DNA from: Alterluteimonas quercicellularis
GTDB lineage: Bacteria; Pseudomonadota; Gammaproteobacteria; Xanthomonadales; Xanthomonadaceae
DNA length: 55,464 nucleotides
Direction of reading: 5' to 3'
Assembly (NCBI RefSeq): GCF_021191635.1
Contig: NZ_JAIWPR010000044.1
Span: 1 to 55,464 of the forward strand
Program-made: the position numbers and the translations under genes
Part shown: positions 8,093-16,443 of the stretch, one piece after another
How positions within the stretch are numbered: the first letter of the stretch is position 1
Layout of the letters: every line of letters begins with the position of its first letter
Notes under the pieces: model-generated
The model's database searches: none
The model's input: the letters and a program-made list of their open reading frames with translations, nothing else
What the model was told of the DNA's origin: nothing

Positions 8093-9103
8093 TCATGCAA
8101 ACCGGGCGCCCGGCAGGCCCAGCCATTCCAGCGCGGTGCCGTGGTACAGGCGCGCCTCGCCGGCCGCATCCAGTCCCAGCTCCGCGATGCCCGCGCCCGG
8201 CGTCTGCTCGCCCAGCGGGAAGGGGTAGTCGGTGCCCAGCATCACCCGCTCGATGCCGCAGGTCTCGATCAGGTAGCGCAGCGCGCGCGCGTCGGCCACC
8301 CAGGAATCGAAGTACAGCCGCTGCAGGTAGCCGCGCGGGTTGTGCGGGTTGTCGGTGGCGACCAGGTCCGGGCGCATGTTGAAGCCGTGCTCGATGCGGC
8401 CGATGGTGTAGGGGAAGCTGCCGCCGCCGTGGGCCAGGCACACCTTGAGCCTGGGCAGCCGCTCCAGCACGCCGCCGAAGACCAGGCAGCAGGCCGCGCG
8501 CGACTGCTCGGCGGGCATGCCGACCAGCCACGGCAGCCAGTACCTGGGCATGCTCTCGGCGCCCATCATGTCCCAGGGATGCACCAGGACCGCCGCGCCG
8601 AGGTCGGCGGCGGCCTCGAAGAACGGGAACAGTTCCGGCGCATCGAGGTTCCACGCGCCCACGTGCGAGCCGATCTGCACGCCCTGCAGGCCGAGCTGGT
8701 CGATGCAGCGCTCCAGTTCCTGTACCGCCAGCCGCGGCGACTGCAGCGGCACGGTGCCGATCCCGGCGTAGTGGCGCGGATGCGCGGCCACGGTCTCGGC
8801 CATGTGGTCGTTGAGCGCGGCGTGCAGTTCCAGCGCGTGCTGCGGTTTCGCCCAGTAGCTGAACATCACCGGCACCGTGCTGATGACCTGCACCTGCACG
8901 CCGAAGCGCGCGTAGTCGTCGATGCGCTCGCGCGCGTCCCAGGTCTTGGACCAGATCTCGCGGAAGAAGCGCCCGTCCTTGTAGATGCGGTGGCGGCCGT
9001 CGGCGGTGTGGTGGATCACCGGGAAGCGCGCATCGCCGTACTTCGCGGCCAGGTCGGGCCAGTCGCGCGGGAGGTAGTGGGCGTGGATGTCGATCTTCAG
9101 CAT
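8093..9103 (-). CDS. 2-amino-3-carboxymuconate-6-semialdehyde decarboxylase
   Basis: This 336-residue amidohydrolase-superfamily protein matches ACMSD, which decarboxylates ACMS to 2-aminomuconate semialdehyde. It thereby steers 3-hydroxyanthranilate away from quinolinate and NAD synthesis. The metal-site pattern is intact: DIHAHY at the N-terminus (HxH), VHPWDMMG, LAHGGGSFPYTIGRIEHGF, and the late Asp in LGTDYPFPLGE. The ATG at 9103 gives a start at MLKIDIHAHY, as in homologues. It is 4 bp downstream of the secreted amidohydrolase gene. Its presence argues that the pathway is used for catabolism. Confidence 0.95.
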   Translation of the reverse strand: MLKIDIHAHYLPRDWPDLAAKYGDARFPVIHHTADGRHRIYKDGRFFREIWSKTWDARERIDDYARFGVQVQVISTVPVMFSYWAKPQHALELHAALNDHMAETVAAHPRHYAGIGTVPLQSPRLAVQELERCIDQLGLQGVQIGSHVGAWNLDAPELFPFFEAAADLGAAVLVHPWDMMGAESMPRYWLPWLVGMPAEQSRAACCLVFGGVLERLPRLKVCLAHGGGSFPYTIGRIEHGFNMRPDLVATDNPHNPRGYLQRLYFDSWVADARALRYLIETCGIERVMLGTDYPFPLGEQTPGAGIAELGLDAAGEARLYHGTALEWLGLPGARFA

Positions 9104-9107
9104 GACG

Positions 9108-10469
9108 TCACTCGCGGCCGGGGGCCTCGTCGTCGCCGCGCGGCGCGCAGCCGCGGGCGTCCGGCCCGCACGAAGTGCGGATGATGCCATCCTTCATCAC
9201 GAAGACCACCTCGCGCAGCGCTTCGGGGCGCTCGATCGGCGAACGCTCGACGGCGATCAGGTCGGCCAGGTAACCCGGGCTCACCCGCCCGAGCACGTCG
9301 CCCAGGCCCAGCGCCTCGGCGCCGTTGGCGGTGGCCGCGCGGATCGCCTCGGACGCCGGCACGCCCGCCTCCACGTAGTGCCCCACCTCGCGCGCGGTGG
9401 CATCGGTGGGAAAGCTGGGGCCGCCGTCGGTGCCCAGGGCGAGGCGGATGCCGGCGCGCCAGGCCCGCCCGGGCGTCTGCGCGGCGGCGTCGCTCCAGGC
9501 CCGCAGATCCTCGGCGTCGCGACCGTCCGTGCCGCCGGCGAAGAAGTCGAGCCGCGTGCGCACGAAGTGCGCGACGTAGGCCGTCGGCACCAGAAAGGCA
9601 CCGGTGCGCCGGAACAGCGCGGCGGTCTCGTCGTCGAAGTAGGTCCCGTGCTCGATCGTCCTGGCGCCGGAGGCGAGCGCGAGGCGGATCGCAGCGGGGC
9701 TGTAGGCGTGGGCGGCCACCGGGCGCTGCGCCTGCGAAGCGGCTGCGGACGCCGCCGCCACTTCGTCCTCGAACATGATCGGCGCCGCGTCGGCGCGTCC
9801 GCCGGACTCGCGTCCCGATCCGGAGACGGTGAGCTTGATCCAGTCGACGCCCTGCTCGACGTTCTCGCGCACGGCCCGGCGACAGGACTCGGGACCATCG
9901 CAGGCGGCCGGGGCGTAAGGCACTTCGTTCTGCCGCGGCCGCCGGGCGCCGTGGCCGCCGCTGCGCGAGACGACGCGGCCCGCGGCGAACACGCGCGGCC
10001 CGGGCAGCACGTTGCGCGCGAAGGCGTCGCGCAGCGCGAGCGTCACCCCGCTGTTGTCGCCGACGTCGCGCACCGTGGTCACCCCGGCGTGGAGCAGCCG
10101 GGCGGCGTAGCCGGCTGCGGACAGCGCCAGCCGTTCCGGAGAGTGCGAAGTCGCGGCGTCGGCGTTGGCGTCGATCGCCAGGTGCACGTGCAGATCGATC
10201 AGGCCCGGGAGCAGGAAGGCGCGGGACAGATCGACCTTGCGCGTATCGGGGCCGAACTCGGTCGCCGGGCGGAAGCCGGGATGCAGCGCCTCGATCCGGT
10301 CGCCGCGCACGACGATCGTCTGCGGGCCCAGCGGCGGCTCGCCGGGCGACGCCAGCACCGCGCCGGCGTGCAGCACGGTCACGGGCTCCTGGCCGCCGGG
10401 CGCCTGCGACGCGGCGACGGCGGCCGGGATCGCCGCTGCCGCTACCGCCGCGAGCAGCCGATGCCGCAT
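9108..10469 (-). CDS. secreted amidohydrolase (imidazolonepropionase-like)
   Basis: This 453-residue protein has a signal peptide (MRHRLLAAVAAAAIPAAVAAS) and a metal-dependent amidohydrolase domain. The metal ligands are visible as GLIDLHVHL (HxH) near residue 93, VAAHAYSP, RTIEHGTYFDD, and LALGTDGGPS with the catalytic Asp. Periplasmic members of this family act on Xaa-Pro dipeptides or other cyclic and amide substrates. No intracellular kynurenine step needs a secreted amidohydrolase. It might release a precursor such as an N-acyl or formyl derivative outside the cytoplasm, but this is inference. It lies 4 bp from the genes on either side, so it belongs to the operon. Confidence 0.8.
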   Translation of the reverse strand: MRHRLLAAVAAAAIPAAVAASQAPGGQEPVTVLHAGAVLASPGEPPLGPQTIVVRGDRIEALHPGFRPATEFGPDTRKVDLSRAFLLPGLIDLHVHLAIDANADAATSHSPERLALSAAGYAARLLHAGVTTVRDVGDNSGVTLALRDAFARNVLPGPRVFAAGRVVSRSGGHGARRPRQNEVPYAPAACDGPESCRRAVRENVEQGVDWIKLTVSGSGRESGGRADAAPIMFEDEVAAASAAASQAQRPVAAHAYSPAAIRLALASGARTIEHGTYFDDETAALFRRTGAFLVPTAYVAHFVRTRLDFFAGGTDGRDAEDLRAWSDAAAQTPGRAWRAGIRLALGTDGGPSFPTDATAREVGHYVEAGVPASEAIRAATANGAEALGLGDVLGRVSPGYLADLIAVERSPIERPEALREVVFVMKDGIIRTSCGPDARGCAPRGDDEAPGRE

Positions 10470-10473
10470 GCGG

Positions 10474-11022
10474 TCAGGTGATGTCGGCCAGCGAATCCGG
10501 CGCGGCGTCGTAGCGGGCCGGGCGCGGGTTGAGGTGGCCGCAGGCGGTGCAGGTGCGCAGGTCGGTCGAGCCGAAGAAGCGGTCGAACACCGGCGGGAAG
10601 TCCTGCTCGATGTCGCGCAGGTGGAAGTACTCCTCGTAGAGCTTGTCGTTGCAGCGTTCGCAGAACCACAGCAGGCCGTCGTCCTCGTGCGGCAGGCGCC
10701 GGCGCTCGATCACCAGCCCGACCGAATCGGGCCCGCGCTGCGGCGAGTGCGGCACCCTGGGCGGCAGCAGGAAGGTCTGGCCGGCGCGGATCGGGATGTC
10801 GCGCGGCCGGCCGTCCTCCTGGATGCGCAGCACCATCTCGCCCTCCAGCTGGTAGAACCACTCCGGGCCCTCGTCGTAGTGGTAGTCGGTGCGCGCGTTG
10901 GGGCCGCCGACCACCATGACGATGAACTCGCCGTCGTAGATGCACTTGTTGCCGACCGGCGGCTTCAGCAGGTGGCGGTGCGTGTCGATCCAGGCCTGGA
11001 AATCGATCGGTTCGGGCAGCAT
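10474..11022 (-). CDS. 3-hydroxyanthranilate 3,4-dioxygenase
   Basis: This 182-residue cupin dioxygenase opens the ring of 3-hydroxyanthranilate to give ACMS. The active-site iron ligands are in the [15 protein letters not shown] segment (His, Glu) and [12 protein letters not shown] (His). The bacterial-type second, rubredoxin-like metal site is complete, with WFCERCND and RTCTACGH each supplying a CxxC pair. Length and domain order match the bacterial enzymes. A strong AGGAGG ribosome-binding site precedes the ATG. It is the ring-cleavage step of the operon. Confidence 0.96.
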   Translation of the reverse strand: MLPEPIDFQAWIDTHRHLLKPPVGNKCIYDGEFIVMVVGGPNARTDYHYDEGPEWFYQLEGEMVLRIQEDGRPRDIPIRAGQTFLLPPRVPHSPQRGPDSVGLVIERRRLPHEDDGLLWFCERCNDKLYEEYFHLRDIEQDFPPVFDRFFGSTDLRTCTACGHLNPRPARYDAAPDSLADIT

Positions 11023-11073
11023 GGCGTGCCTCCTTCGGTGTGCTGGAGCGGGTCCCGTGCTGGGCTGCGGCGT

Positions 11074-11571
11074 CTATGCGGGGCCGGCGGTCCCCCCCTC
11101 TCCCGCGGGGCGGGCGAGGGGCGTCGGCGGGCGGCCTTCGGCCGCTGGTGCCTCGATCCGGGCGATGCACTTCAACTCTATCGCGATGGGGGTCGGCAGG
11201 GCGGTGATGCCCAGGGTGGTCCGGCACGGCGCGGCGGCGGGATCGGGGAAGGCCTCGGCCCAGGCCGCGTTGTAGGCGGCGAAGTCGCCGGCCATGTCGG
11301 TGAGGTAGACGGTCACGTCCACCAGGTCCTCCCAGCGCGCCCCGGCGGCCTCCAGCACCGTGCGCACGTTGGCGAGCACGGCCCGGGTCTGCGCCGCGAT
11401 GTCGTGCGCCACCAGCCGGCCCTCGGCGTCGTGGACGTTGCCGGGCACGGCGTCGCCGGCCGGGTCGCGCGGGCCGATGCCGGACAGGAACAGCAGCTCG
11501 CCGACGCGGCGCGCGTGCGGGTAGCGGCCGACCGGCCTCGGCGCGGCGGCGGCGTGGACCGCGTCAGTCAT
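11074..11571 (-). CDS. RidA-family 2-aminomuconate deaminase (predicted)
   Basis: This 165-residue protein contains a RidA/YjgF fold: FLSGIGPRDP near the start, NVRTVLEAAGARWEDLVDVTVYLTDM, and the CRTTLGITALPTPIAIELKCIA region with the conserved Arg and Glu. In kynurenine and 2-aminophenol meta-cleavage clusters a RidA-type deaminase converts 2-aminomuconate to 4-oxalocrotonate, and the context here fits that role. The core ends at the CIARI segment. A 26-residue Pro/Gly-rich tail follows and looks like read-through beyond the ancestral end. The start overlaps the carbonic anhydrase 3' end by 8 bp. Confidence 0.85.
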   Translation of the reverse strand: MTDAVHAAAAPRPVGRYPHARRVGELLFLSGIGPRDPAGDAVPGNVHDAEGRLVAHDIAAQTRAVLANVRTVLEAAGARWEDLVDVTVYLTDMAGDFAAYNAAWAEAFPDPAAAPCRTTLGITALPTPIAIELKCIARIEAPAAEGRPPTPLARPAGEGGTAGPA

Positions 11572-12238
11572 CGCGGCGGCCCCGGGCCGCGACCGCCGCC
11601 ACCTCCGCCACCGCGGTCCGGTAGGCCTCGGCGATCTGCCCGGGCGCGGTGACGTCCATCGACAGCTCGCGCACGCGGCCGTCGCCCAGCGCGTACACCC
11701 AGCCGTGCACGGCGAGCTTCTGCCCGCGCGCCCAGGCATCGCGAACCACCGTGGTCTGGCACACGTTGAGCGCCTGCTCGATGGCGTTCAGCTCGCACAT
11801 GCGCGCATGGCGCAGTGTCTCGTCCTCGATCGAGCCGAGCAGGTCCGCGTGCTTGTGCGCGAGGTCGGAGACGTGGCGCAGCCAGTTGTCGGCCAGGCCG
11901 ACCCGGGTGCCGGTCATGGCCGCGTGCACGCCGCCGCAGCCGTAGTGGCCGACCAGCAGGATGTGCTCGACCTTGAGGATGTCCACCGCGAACTGGATCA
12001 CCGACAGCGCGTTGAGGTCGCCGTGCGAGAGCACGTTGGCGACGTTGCGGTGCACGAACACCTCGCCCGGGTCCAGCCCCAGGATCTGGTTGGCCGGCAC
12101 GCGCGAGTCGGAGCAGCCGATCCACAGGTAGCGCGGCGTCTGCTGGCGCGAGAGCCGGTCGAAGAAGCCCGGGTCTTCGCGCGAGACGCTTTCGGCCCAG
12201 TCGCGGTTGCGTCGCAGGAGGTCGTCGAGTTCGCCCAT
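11564..12238 (-). CDS. can: beta-class carbonic anhydrase
   Basis: This 224-residue zinc enzyme interconverts CO2 and bicarbonate. The beta-class zinc ligands are plain: CSDSR (Cys, with the Asp-Arg dyad) near residue 42 and GHYGCGG (His, Cys) near residue 98. The start at 12238 aligns with E. coli Can. An in-frame ATG at 12247 overlaps the dehydrogenase stop as TAATG, so translation may be coupled from there. The gene is wedged between the AMS dehydrogenase and the 2-aminomuconate deaminase with overlapping ends. It is therefore an integral part of the operon, whose ACMS decarboxylase releases CO2. Confidence 0.95.
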   Translation of the reverse strand: MGELDDLLRRNRDWAESVSREDPGFFDRLSRQQTPRYLWIGCSDSRVPANQILGLDPGEVFVHRNVANVLSHGDLNALSVIQFAVDILKVEHILLVGHYGCGGVHAAMTGTRVGLADNWLRHVSDLAHKHADLLGSIEDETLRHARMCELNAIEQALNVCQTTVVRDAWARGQKLAVHGWVYALGDGRVRELSMDVTAPGQIAEAYRTAVAEVAAVAARGRRDD

Positions 12239-12246
12239 GCCGCCCA

Positions 12247-13683
12247 TTATTCCAGAGACGGGCCCAGGGACAGGCCCACGTTCTTCGGTTCGGTGAAGAA
12301 GCGCATCGCTTCCATCCCGCCCTCGCGGCCCAGGCCGGAGCCGCCGGTGCCGCCGAACGGCGTGCGCAGGTCGCGCAGCAGCCAGGCGTTGATCCACACC
12401 ATGCCCACCCGCAGCCGCGCGGCCAGCCGGTGGGCGCGGTCGAGGTCGCGTGTCCACACGCTGGCCGACAGGCCGTAGTCGGAGGCATCGGCCAGGGCCA
12501 GCGCTTGCGCCTCGTCGTCGAAGGGCTGCAGGGTGGCGACCGGCCCGAAGATCTCCTCGCGGTTGGTCGCCGCGTCCGGCCCCAGCCCCTCCAGCAGCGT
12601 CGGCGCGACGAACCAGCCCGGGCGCTCCAGCGCGCCGCCGCCGCACAGCACCGTCGCGCCCTCGGCGCGGGCGCGCGCCAGCGCCGCGGTCACCTTGTCG
12701 AAGTGCGCCCGCGAGACCAGCGGCCCGATGCGCACGGCGGGGTCCATCGGGTCGCCGATCGGCAGTGCGCGCACGCGCTCGACCAGCGCCTCGCGGAAGC
12801 GGTGCCAGATGCCGCGCTCGACCAGGATGCGCGAGCCGCACAGGCAGATCTGGCCGCTGTTCTGGAACGCCGAGCGCACCAGCGTGTCGAGGTGGCGCTC
12901 CCAGTCGGCGTCGGCGAACACCAGCGTCGGGTTCTTGCCGCCCAGCTCCAGCGAGAGCTTCTTCAGCATCGGCGCGGCGATGCCGGCGATGCGGCGGCCG
13001 ACCGCGGTGCTGCCGGTGAAGGAGATCGCGCGCACCCGCGGATGCGCCACCAGGGCCTCGCCGACGACCGCGCCGCGGCCGTGGACGATGCCGAGCGCAC
13101 CGTCGGGAAAGCCGGCCTCCGCCGCCAGGGCGCCCAGCAGCGTGGCGGTGGCCGGGGTGAGCTCGGACGGCTTGGCGACCACCGCGTTGCCGGCGGCCAG
13201 CGCCGGCGCGATCTTCCAGGTGAACAGGTACAGCGGCAGGTTCCACGGCGAGATCGTGCCGACCACGCCCAGCGGCCGGCGCAGGGTGTAGTGCAGGCCT
13301 GCCTGGCCGTGGTGGCACTCGCTGGCGAACTGGGTGGCGGCGTGGGCGAAGAAGCGCAGGTTGGCGATCGCGCGCGGGATCTCCGCCTCGCGGGCCAGCG
13401 CGTAGGGCTTGCCGGCGTCGCGCGACTCGGCGTGGGCGAAGTCGTCGGCGCGCGCCTCCAGCAGGTCGGCCAGCCGTACCAGGCAGCGCGCGCGGCGCTC
13501 GGCGGGCCAGTCGCTCCACGCGGGGAAGGCGGCTTCCCCGGCGGCCACGGCGGCCTCCACGTCGTCGGCGCTGCCGTCGGCCACCTGGGCGTAGGGCTGC
13601 GCCCGCGCGGGATCGAACACGTCCAGCCACGCCGCGGCCGGCGCGTCGTGGCGCCCGCCGATGAGATGACCGTAGCGCAGCAT
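12247..13683 (-). CDS. 2-aminomuconate semialdehyde dehydrogenase (ALDH family)
   Basis: This 478-residue NAD-dependent aldehyde dehydrogenase has GVVGTISPWNLPLYLFTWKIAPALAAGN (PWN plus the cofactor-binding Lys in AKPSE), FTGSTAVGR, the general base in LELGGKNP, and the catalytic Cys in FQNSGQICLCGSR. It belongs to the 2-hydroxymuconic/2-aminomuconic semialdehyde dehydrogenase group, judging by the PSELTP and EEIFGPVATLQPF segments and its context. The predicted reaction is 2-aminomuconate semialdehyde to 2-aminomuconate. It is the first gene of the kynurenine operon; only 53 bp separate it from nei upstream, so the promoter is in that gap or the operon reads through from nei. Confidence 0.88.
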   Translation of the reverse strand: MLRYGHLIGGRHDAPAAAWLDVFDPARAQPYAQVADGSADDVEAAVAAGEAAFPAWSDWPAERRARCLVRLADLLEARADDFAHAESRDAGKPYALAREAEIPRAIANLRFFAHAATQFASECHHGQAGLHYTLRRPLGVVGTISPWNLPLYLFTWKIAPALAAGNAVVAKPSELTPATATLLGALAAEAGFPDGALGIVHGRGAVVGEALVAHPRVRAISFTGSTAVGRRIAGIAAPMLKKLSLELGGKNPTLVFADADWERHLDTLVRSAFQNSGQICLCGSRILVERGIWHRFREALVERVRALPIGDPMDPAVRIGPLVSRAHFDKVTAALARARAEGATVLCGGGALERPGWFVAPTLLEGLGPDAATNREEIFGPVATLQPFDDEAQALALADASDYGLSASVWTRDLDRAHRLAARLRVGMVWINAWLLRDLRTPFGGTGGSGLGREGGMEAMRFFTEPKNVGLSLGPSLE

Positions 13684-13736
13684 CCGCGCAGCTTACCCGG
13701 CCGTCTCCGCATCCGCCCGCGTACGGGCGCGGCGCG

Positions 13737-14546
13737 TCAGCGCTGGCAGTGCGGGCACCAGTACAGCCGCCGCTGCGCCAGCCGTTCCTGCCGGACCGGG
13801 CCGCCGCAGCGCGGGCAGGGGCGGTCGTCGCGCTCGAACACCCGGAAGCGGAAGCTCGCCGGCACGTCGGCCAGGTAGGCCTTGGGATGGCCGTCGAAGC
13901 CCTTCAGCCGCGCCCGGTAGGCGCGGCGCGGCACCGCCACCAGCGCCTCGCCCAGCGCCGCGGCCTCGCCCTCGTCGAGATCGGCGGCGGTGCGGTGCGG
14001 GGACAGGCGCGCGGCGAACAGCGCCTCGGAGCGCAGGTAGTTGCCCATGCCGGCGGCGTAGGCCTGGTCGAGCAGCAGCGCGGCCAGGGTGCGGCGCGCG
14101 AACTTCGGCAGGCGCAGGCGCTGCGCCAGCAGGTCCGCCGTCGTGGCCGGGTCGAGCACGTCCGGCCCCAGCCCGGCGAGGTAGGGGATCGCCTCCACCG
14201 CGCCTTCGTCGACGACGCGCACCGAGGGCGCGGCGAACAGCCGGACGCAGGTGTCGCGCGTGCGCAGCAGCACCCGCGGCGGCGCGCGCGCGGGTCGCTC
14301 GTCGCCGGCGGGCTCGATCCGCCAGAACCCGAACAGGTGGCTGTGCGTGTACAGCACCAGACCGTTGCCGAAGCGTGTCAGCAGCGCCTTGCCGCGCGCC
14401 TCCACCCGGCGCACGCGCTGGCCCGCCAGCGCCGCCTCGCAGGGTTTCAGCGCCGGGGCGATGAAGCGCGCCTCGACCAGCTTGCGCCGCGCGAGGGCGG
14501 CCTGCAGGCGGTCGGCGAGGGCATGGGTCTCGGGGCCTTCGGGCAT
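13737..14546 (-). CDS. nei: endonuclease VIII (DNA glycosylase/AP lyase)
   Basis: This 269-residue protein removes oxidised pyrimidines and nicks the abasic site. It starts with the catalytic MPEGPE (Pro2 nucleophile, Glu3), continues with LKPCEAALAGQ and RRVEARGKALL (conserved Lys), and keeps the helix-two-turn-helix (MGNYLRSEALFAARLSPHR). It ends in a C-terminal zinc finger, CPRCGGPV...YWCPHC. Overall pattern and length match E. coli Nei rather than MutM. It is 53 bp upstream of the kynurenine operon on the same strand. Confidence 0.93.
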   Translation of the reverse strand: MPEGPETHALADRLQAALARRKLVEARFIAPALKPCEAALAGQRVRRVEARGKALLTRFGNGLVLYTHSHLFGFWRIEPAGDERPARAPPRVLLRTRDTCVRLFAAPSVRVVDEGAVEAIPYLAGLGPDVLDPATTADLLAQRLRLPKFARRTLAALLLDQAYAAGMGNYLRSEALFAARLSPHRTAADLDEGEAAALGEALVAVPRRAYRARLKGFDGHPKAYLADVPASFRFRVFERDDRPCPRCGGPVRQERLAQRRLYWCPHCQR

Positions 14547-14611
14547 CGCCGGATCGGACCAGGGACGGCGTGTCCGGCGGGTGAGCGCCGGGTCGCGTGC
14601 CGGCTCGCCGC

Positions 14612-14633
14612 GTAGGAGCGCGCTCGCGCGCGA
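14612..14633 (+). repeat. solitary REP unit
   Basis: A single perfect copy of the 22-bp REP unit lies between nei and the SDR gene. No intact inverted partner is found nearby; only a short CAGCGCTCC remnant follows. Confidence 0.8.
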
Positions 14634-14657
14634 CAGCGCTCCGCGCCCGGGAAACGC

Positions 14658-15443
14658 TCAGATCGAGGCCATGCGGCCGCCGTCCACCGCCAGGCTGACG
14701 CCGGTCACGTAGGCGGCGGCCGGGGAACACAGGAACGCGATCGCGGCGGCCGTTTCCTCCGCCCGCGCGAAGCGGCGCGCCGGCACGCCCGCCTGCATGT
14801 CGGCGCGCACCGCGTCCTCGTCGCGGCCCTCGCGCGCGGCGCGGTCGCGCACGATCTGCGCCAGCCGCCCGGTCTCGGTGTAGCCGGGCAGCACGTTGTT
14901 GACAGTGATGCCGTCTGGCCCGAGCTCGCGCGAGAGCGTCTTCGCCCAGCCGGCCACCGCGCCGCGCACGGTGTTGGACACGCCCAGGCCGGGGATCGGC
15001 TCGCGCACCGACGTCGAGACCACGTTGACGATGCGCCCCCAGCGGCGGGCGCGCATGTGCGGCAGCACCGCCTGCACCAGGGTCTGGCCCGCGATCAGGT
15101 GGCGGCCGAAGGCGTCCAGGTAGTCCTCCGCGCCGGCCGCGTGCGCGCTGCCGCCGGGCGGGCCGCCGGTGTTGTTGACCAGGATGTCGACCGGGCGCGC
15201 CGCGACCAGGGCCTCCAGGGTCGCGCGCAGCGCGGCGGTGTCGGCGAGGTCGGCCGCGCGCCAGTCGTGCCGCTGGCCGTGGGCCGCGGGCAGGGCGGCG
15301 GCGACTTCGCGCAGCGCCGCCTCGCGGCGCGCCAGCACGGTGACGCCGGCGCCGAGCAGGGCCAGCTCGTGAGCCGCGGCGCGGCCGATGCCTTCCGAGG
15401 CGCCGCACACGAGCGCGTGCCGGCCGGTGAGGTCGAGGTCCAT
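14658..15443 (-). CDS. SDR-family protein lacking the canonical YxxxK pair
   Basis: This 261-residue protein has a Rossmann NAD(P)-binding motif, GASEGIG (residues 14-20), and the NNTGGPPGG segment at 90-98. It resembles 3-oxoacyl-ACP reductase-like SDRs. The catalytic Ser region is present (NVVSTS, 140-145), but the position of the usual Tyr-x-x-x-Lys holds Ser156-x-x-x-Arg160 (GVSNTVRGAV). This matches a known divergent SDR subgroup with an imperfect catalytic tetrad. Ordinary dehydrogenase activity is therefore doubtful. It is 12 bp downstream of the PaiB-like gene and probably co-transcribed with it. Confidence 0.85.
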   Translation of the reverse strand: MDLDLTGRHALVCGASEGIGRAAAHELALLGAGVTVLARREAALREVAAALPAAHGQRHDWRAADLADTAALRATLEALVAARPVDILVNNTGGPPGGSAHAAGAEDYLDAFGRHLIAGQTLVQAVLPHMRARRWGRIVNVVSTSVREPIPGLGVSNTVRGAVAGWAKTLSRELGPDGITVNNVLPGYTETGRLAQIVRDRAAREGRDEDAVRADMQAGVPARRFARAEETAAAIAFLCSPAAAYVTGVSLAVDGGRMASI

Positions 15444-15455
15444 GCGGGTCTCCTG

Positions 15456-16085
15456 TCAGGCGCCGGGCGGCGCGTCTTCGCCGCGCATCATCGCCGCGAC
15501 CGCGCGCGCCTGCGCGTCGCCGCCGGCCAGCGCCGCGGCCACCGCGGCCCGGTTGCCGGCGGGATGGTTCTGGCTCAGCTTGTGCTTGACCTCGATGCGC
15601 GACGGCGCGAAGCGGAAGCCGACGATGCCGGCGAGCTGGCGGCGGAACCTCGGCTCGAACGGGTCGAATCCCCAGTCGCCGCCCGCGCGCGCCTCGAAGG
15701 CGGCGCTGGTGCGGACCAGCAGGTCGGCCAGGGCCGCCTCGTCGTCGAAGCGCTCGAGCATGCCGTGCAGGTGCGCGGTGGCGTAGTTCCAGGTCGGCAC
15801 CCGCGCGGCAGCCTCCTTGTCCGGGTACCAGCCGGGCGAGACGTAGGCCTGCGGGCCGTGCACGATCAGCAGCGCCGGGCCGGCGTGGCCGCACTGCGGG
15901 TTCGGCCGCGCCCAGTGGCCCTCGACGCGCACGGCGTCGCCGTCGCGGCGGTACAGCACCGGCAGCTGGGTCGCGCAGGGCGCGCCGTCGGCGCCGACGG
16001 TGACCAGGGTGGCGAAGGGCGCGGCCGCGAACAGCGCGTCCAGCGCGGCGGGATCGGTGACGGCGAACGCGGCCGGGACGTGCAT
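15456..16085 (-). CDS. FMN-binding PaiB-family protein
   Basis: This 209-residue protein matches the PaiB (FMN-binding negative transcriptional regulator, split beta-barrel flavoprotein) family. Visible family signatures are YVSPGWYPDKEAAARVPTWNY followed by HLHGMLE, and the C-terminal KLSQNHPAGNR segment. In Bacillus the paiAB pair affects sporulation and degradative enzymes; here there is no PaiA acetyltransferase neighbour, so the role is unassigned. It forms a short operon with the SDR gene downstream and a hypothetical protein 16 bp upstream. Confidence 0.88.
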   Translation of the reverse strand: MHVPAAFAVTDPAALDALFAAAPFATLVTVGADGAPCATQLPVLYRRDGDAVRVEGHWARPNPQCGHAGPALLIVHGPQAYVSPGWYPDKEAAARVPTWNYATAHLHGMLERFDDEAALADLLVRTSAAFEARAGGDWGFDPFEPRFRRQLAGIVGFRFAPSRIEVKHKLSQNHPAGNRAAVAAALAGGDAQARAVAAMMRGEDAPPGA

Positions 16086-16101
16086 GCCCGCGGGCCGCGG
16101 C

Positions 16102-16434
16102 TCAGGCGTGGCCGCCGGCGAGCTGGCGGACCATCAGCGGGCGCAGGCGTTCCTCGTCCCGCGCCTGCGGCGGCGCCAGTTCGGCGAGCGAGAAGCCGCG
16201 CGCCAGCGCGTCGTCCTCGTCCAGCCCGTCGTAGCCCACGTACTCGGCGTCCAGCAGTGCCGCGCGGGCGCTGTCCTCGCTGTCGTAGGACAGCGTGTTG
16301 CCGTCGCTGTCGAACACCTCCGCGGTGCCGCCTTCGCGCACGCGCAGACGCGCCCACACCACGGTGCGGCCGAGCGTGGCCAGCCACCACTCGTCGTAGG
16401 TGCGGGCGTCGGCGGGATCGCGGGTCGGTTTCAT
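16102..16434 (-). CDS. hypothetical protein
   Basis: This 110-residue acidic protein has no signal peptide or membrane segment. It contains YDEWWLATLGRTVVWARLRVREGG and a DSDGNTLSYDSEDSARAALLDAEYVGYDGLDEDDA stretch, which suggests a small beta-strand domain with an acidic surface. I do not recognise a characterised family. The gene uses typical codons and lies 16 bp upstream of the PaiB-like gene and 9 bp downstream of the S41-like peptidase, so it may be co-transcribed. Confidence 0.7.
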   Translation of the reverse strand: MKPTRDPADARTYDEWWLATLGRTVVWARLRVREGGTAEVFDSDGNTLSYDSEDSARAALLDAEYVGYDGLDEDDALARGFSLAELAPPQARDEERLRPLMVRQLAGGHA

Positions 16435-16443
16435 GCGCCTACT

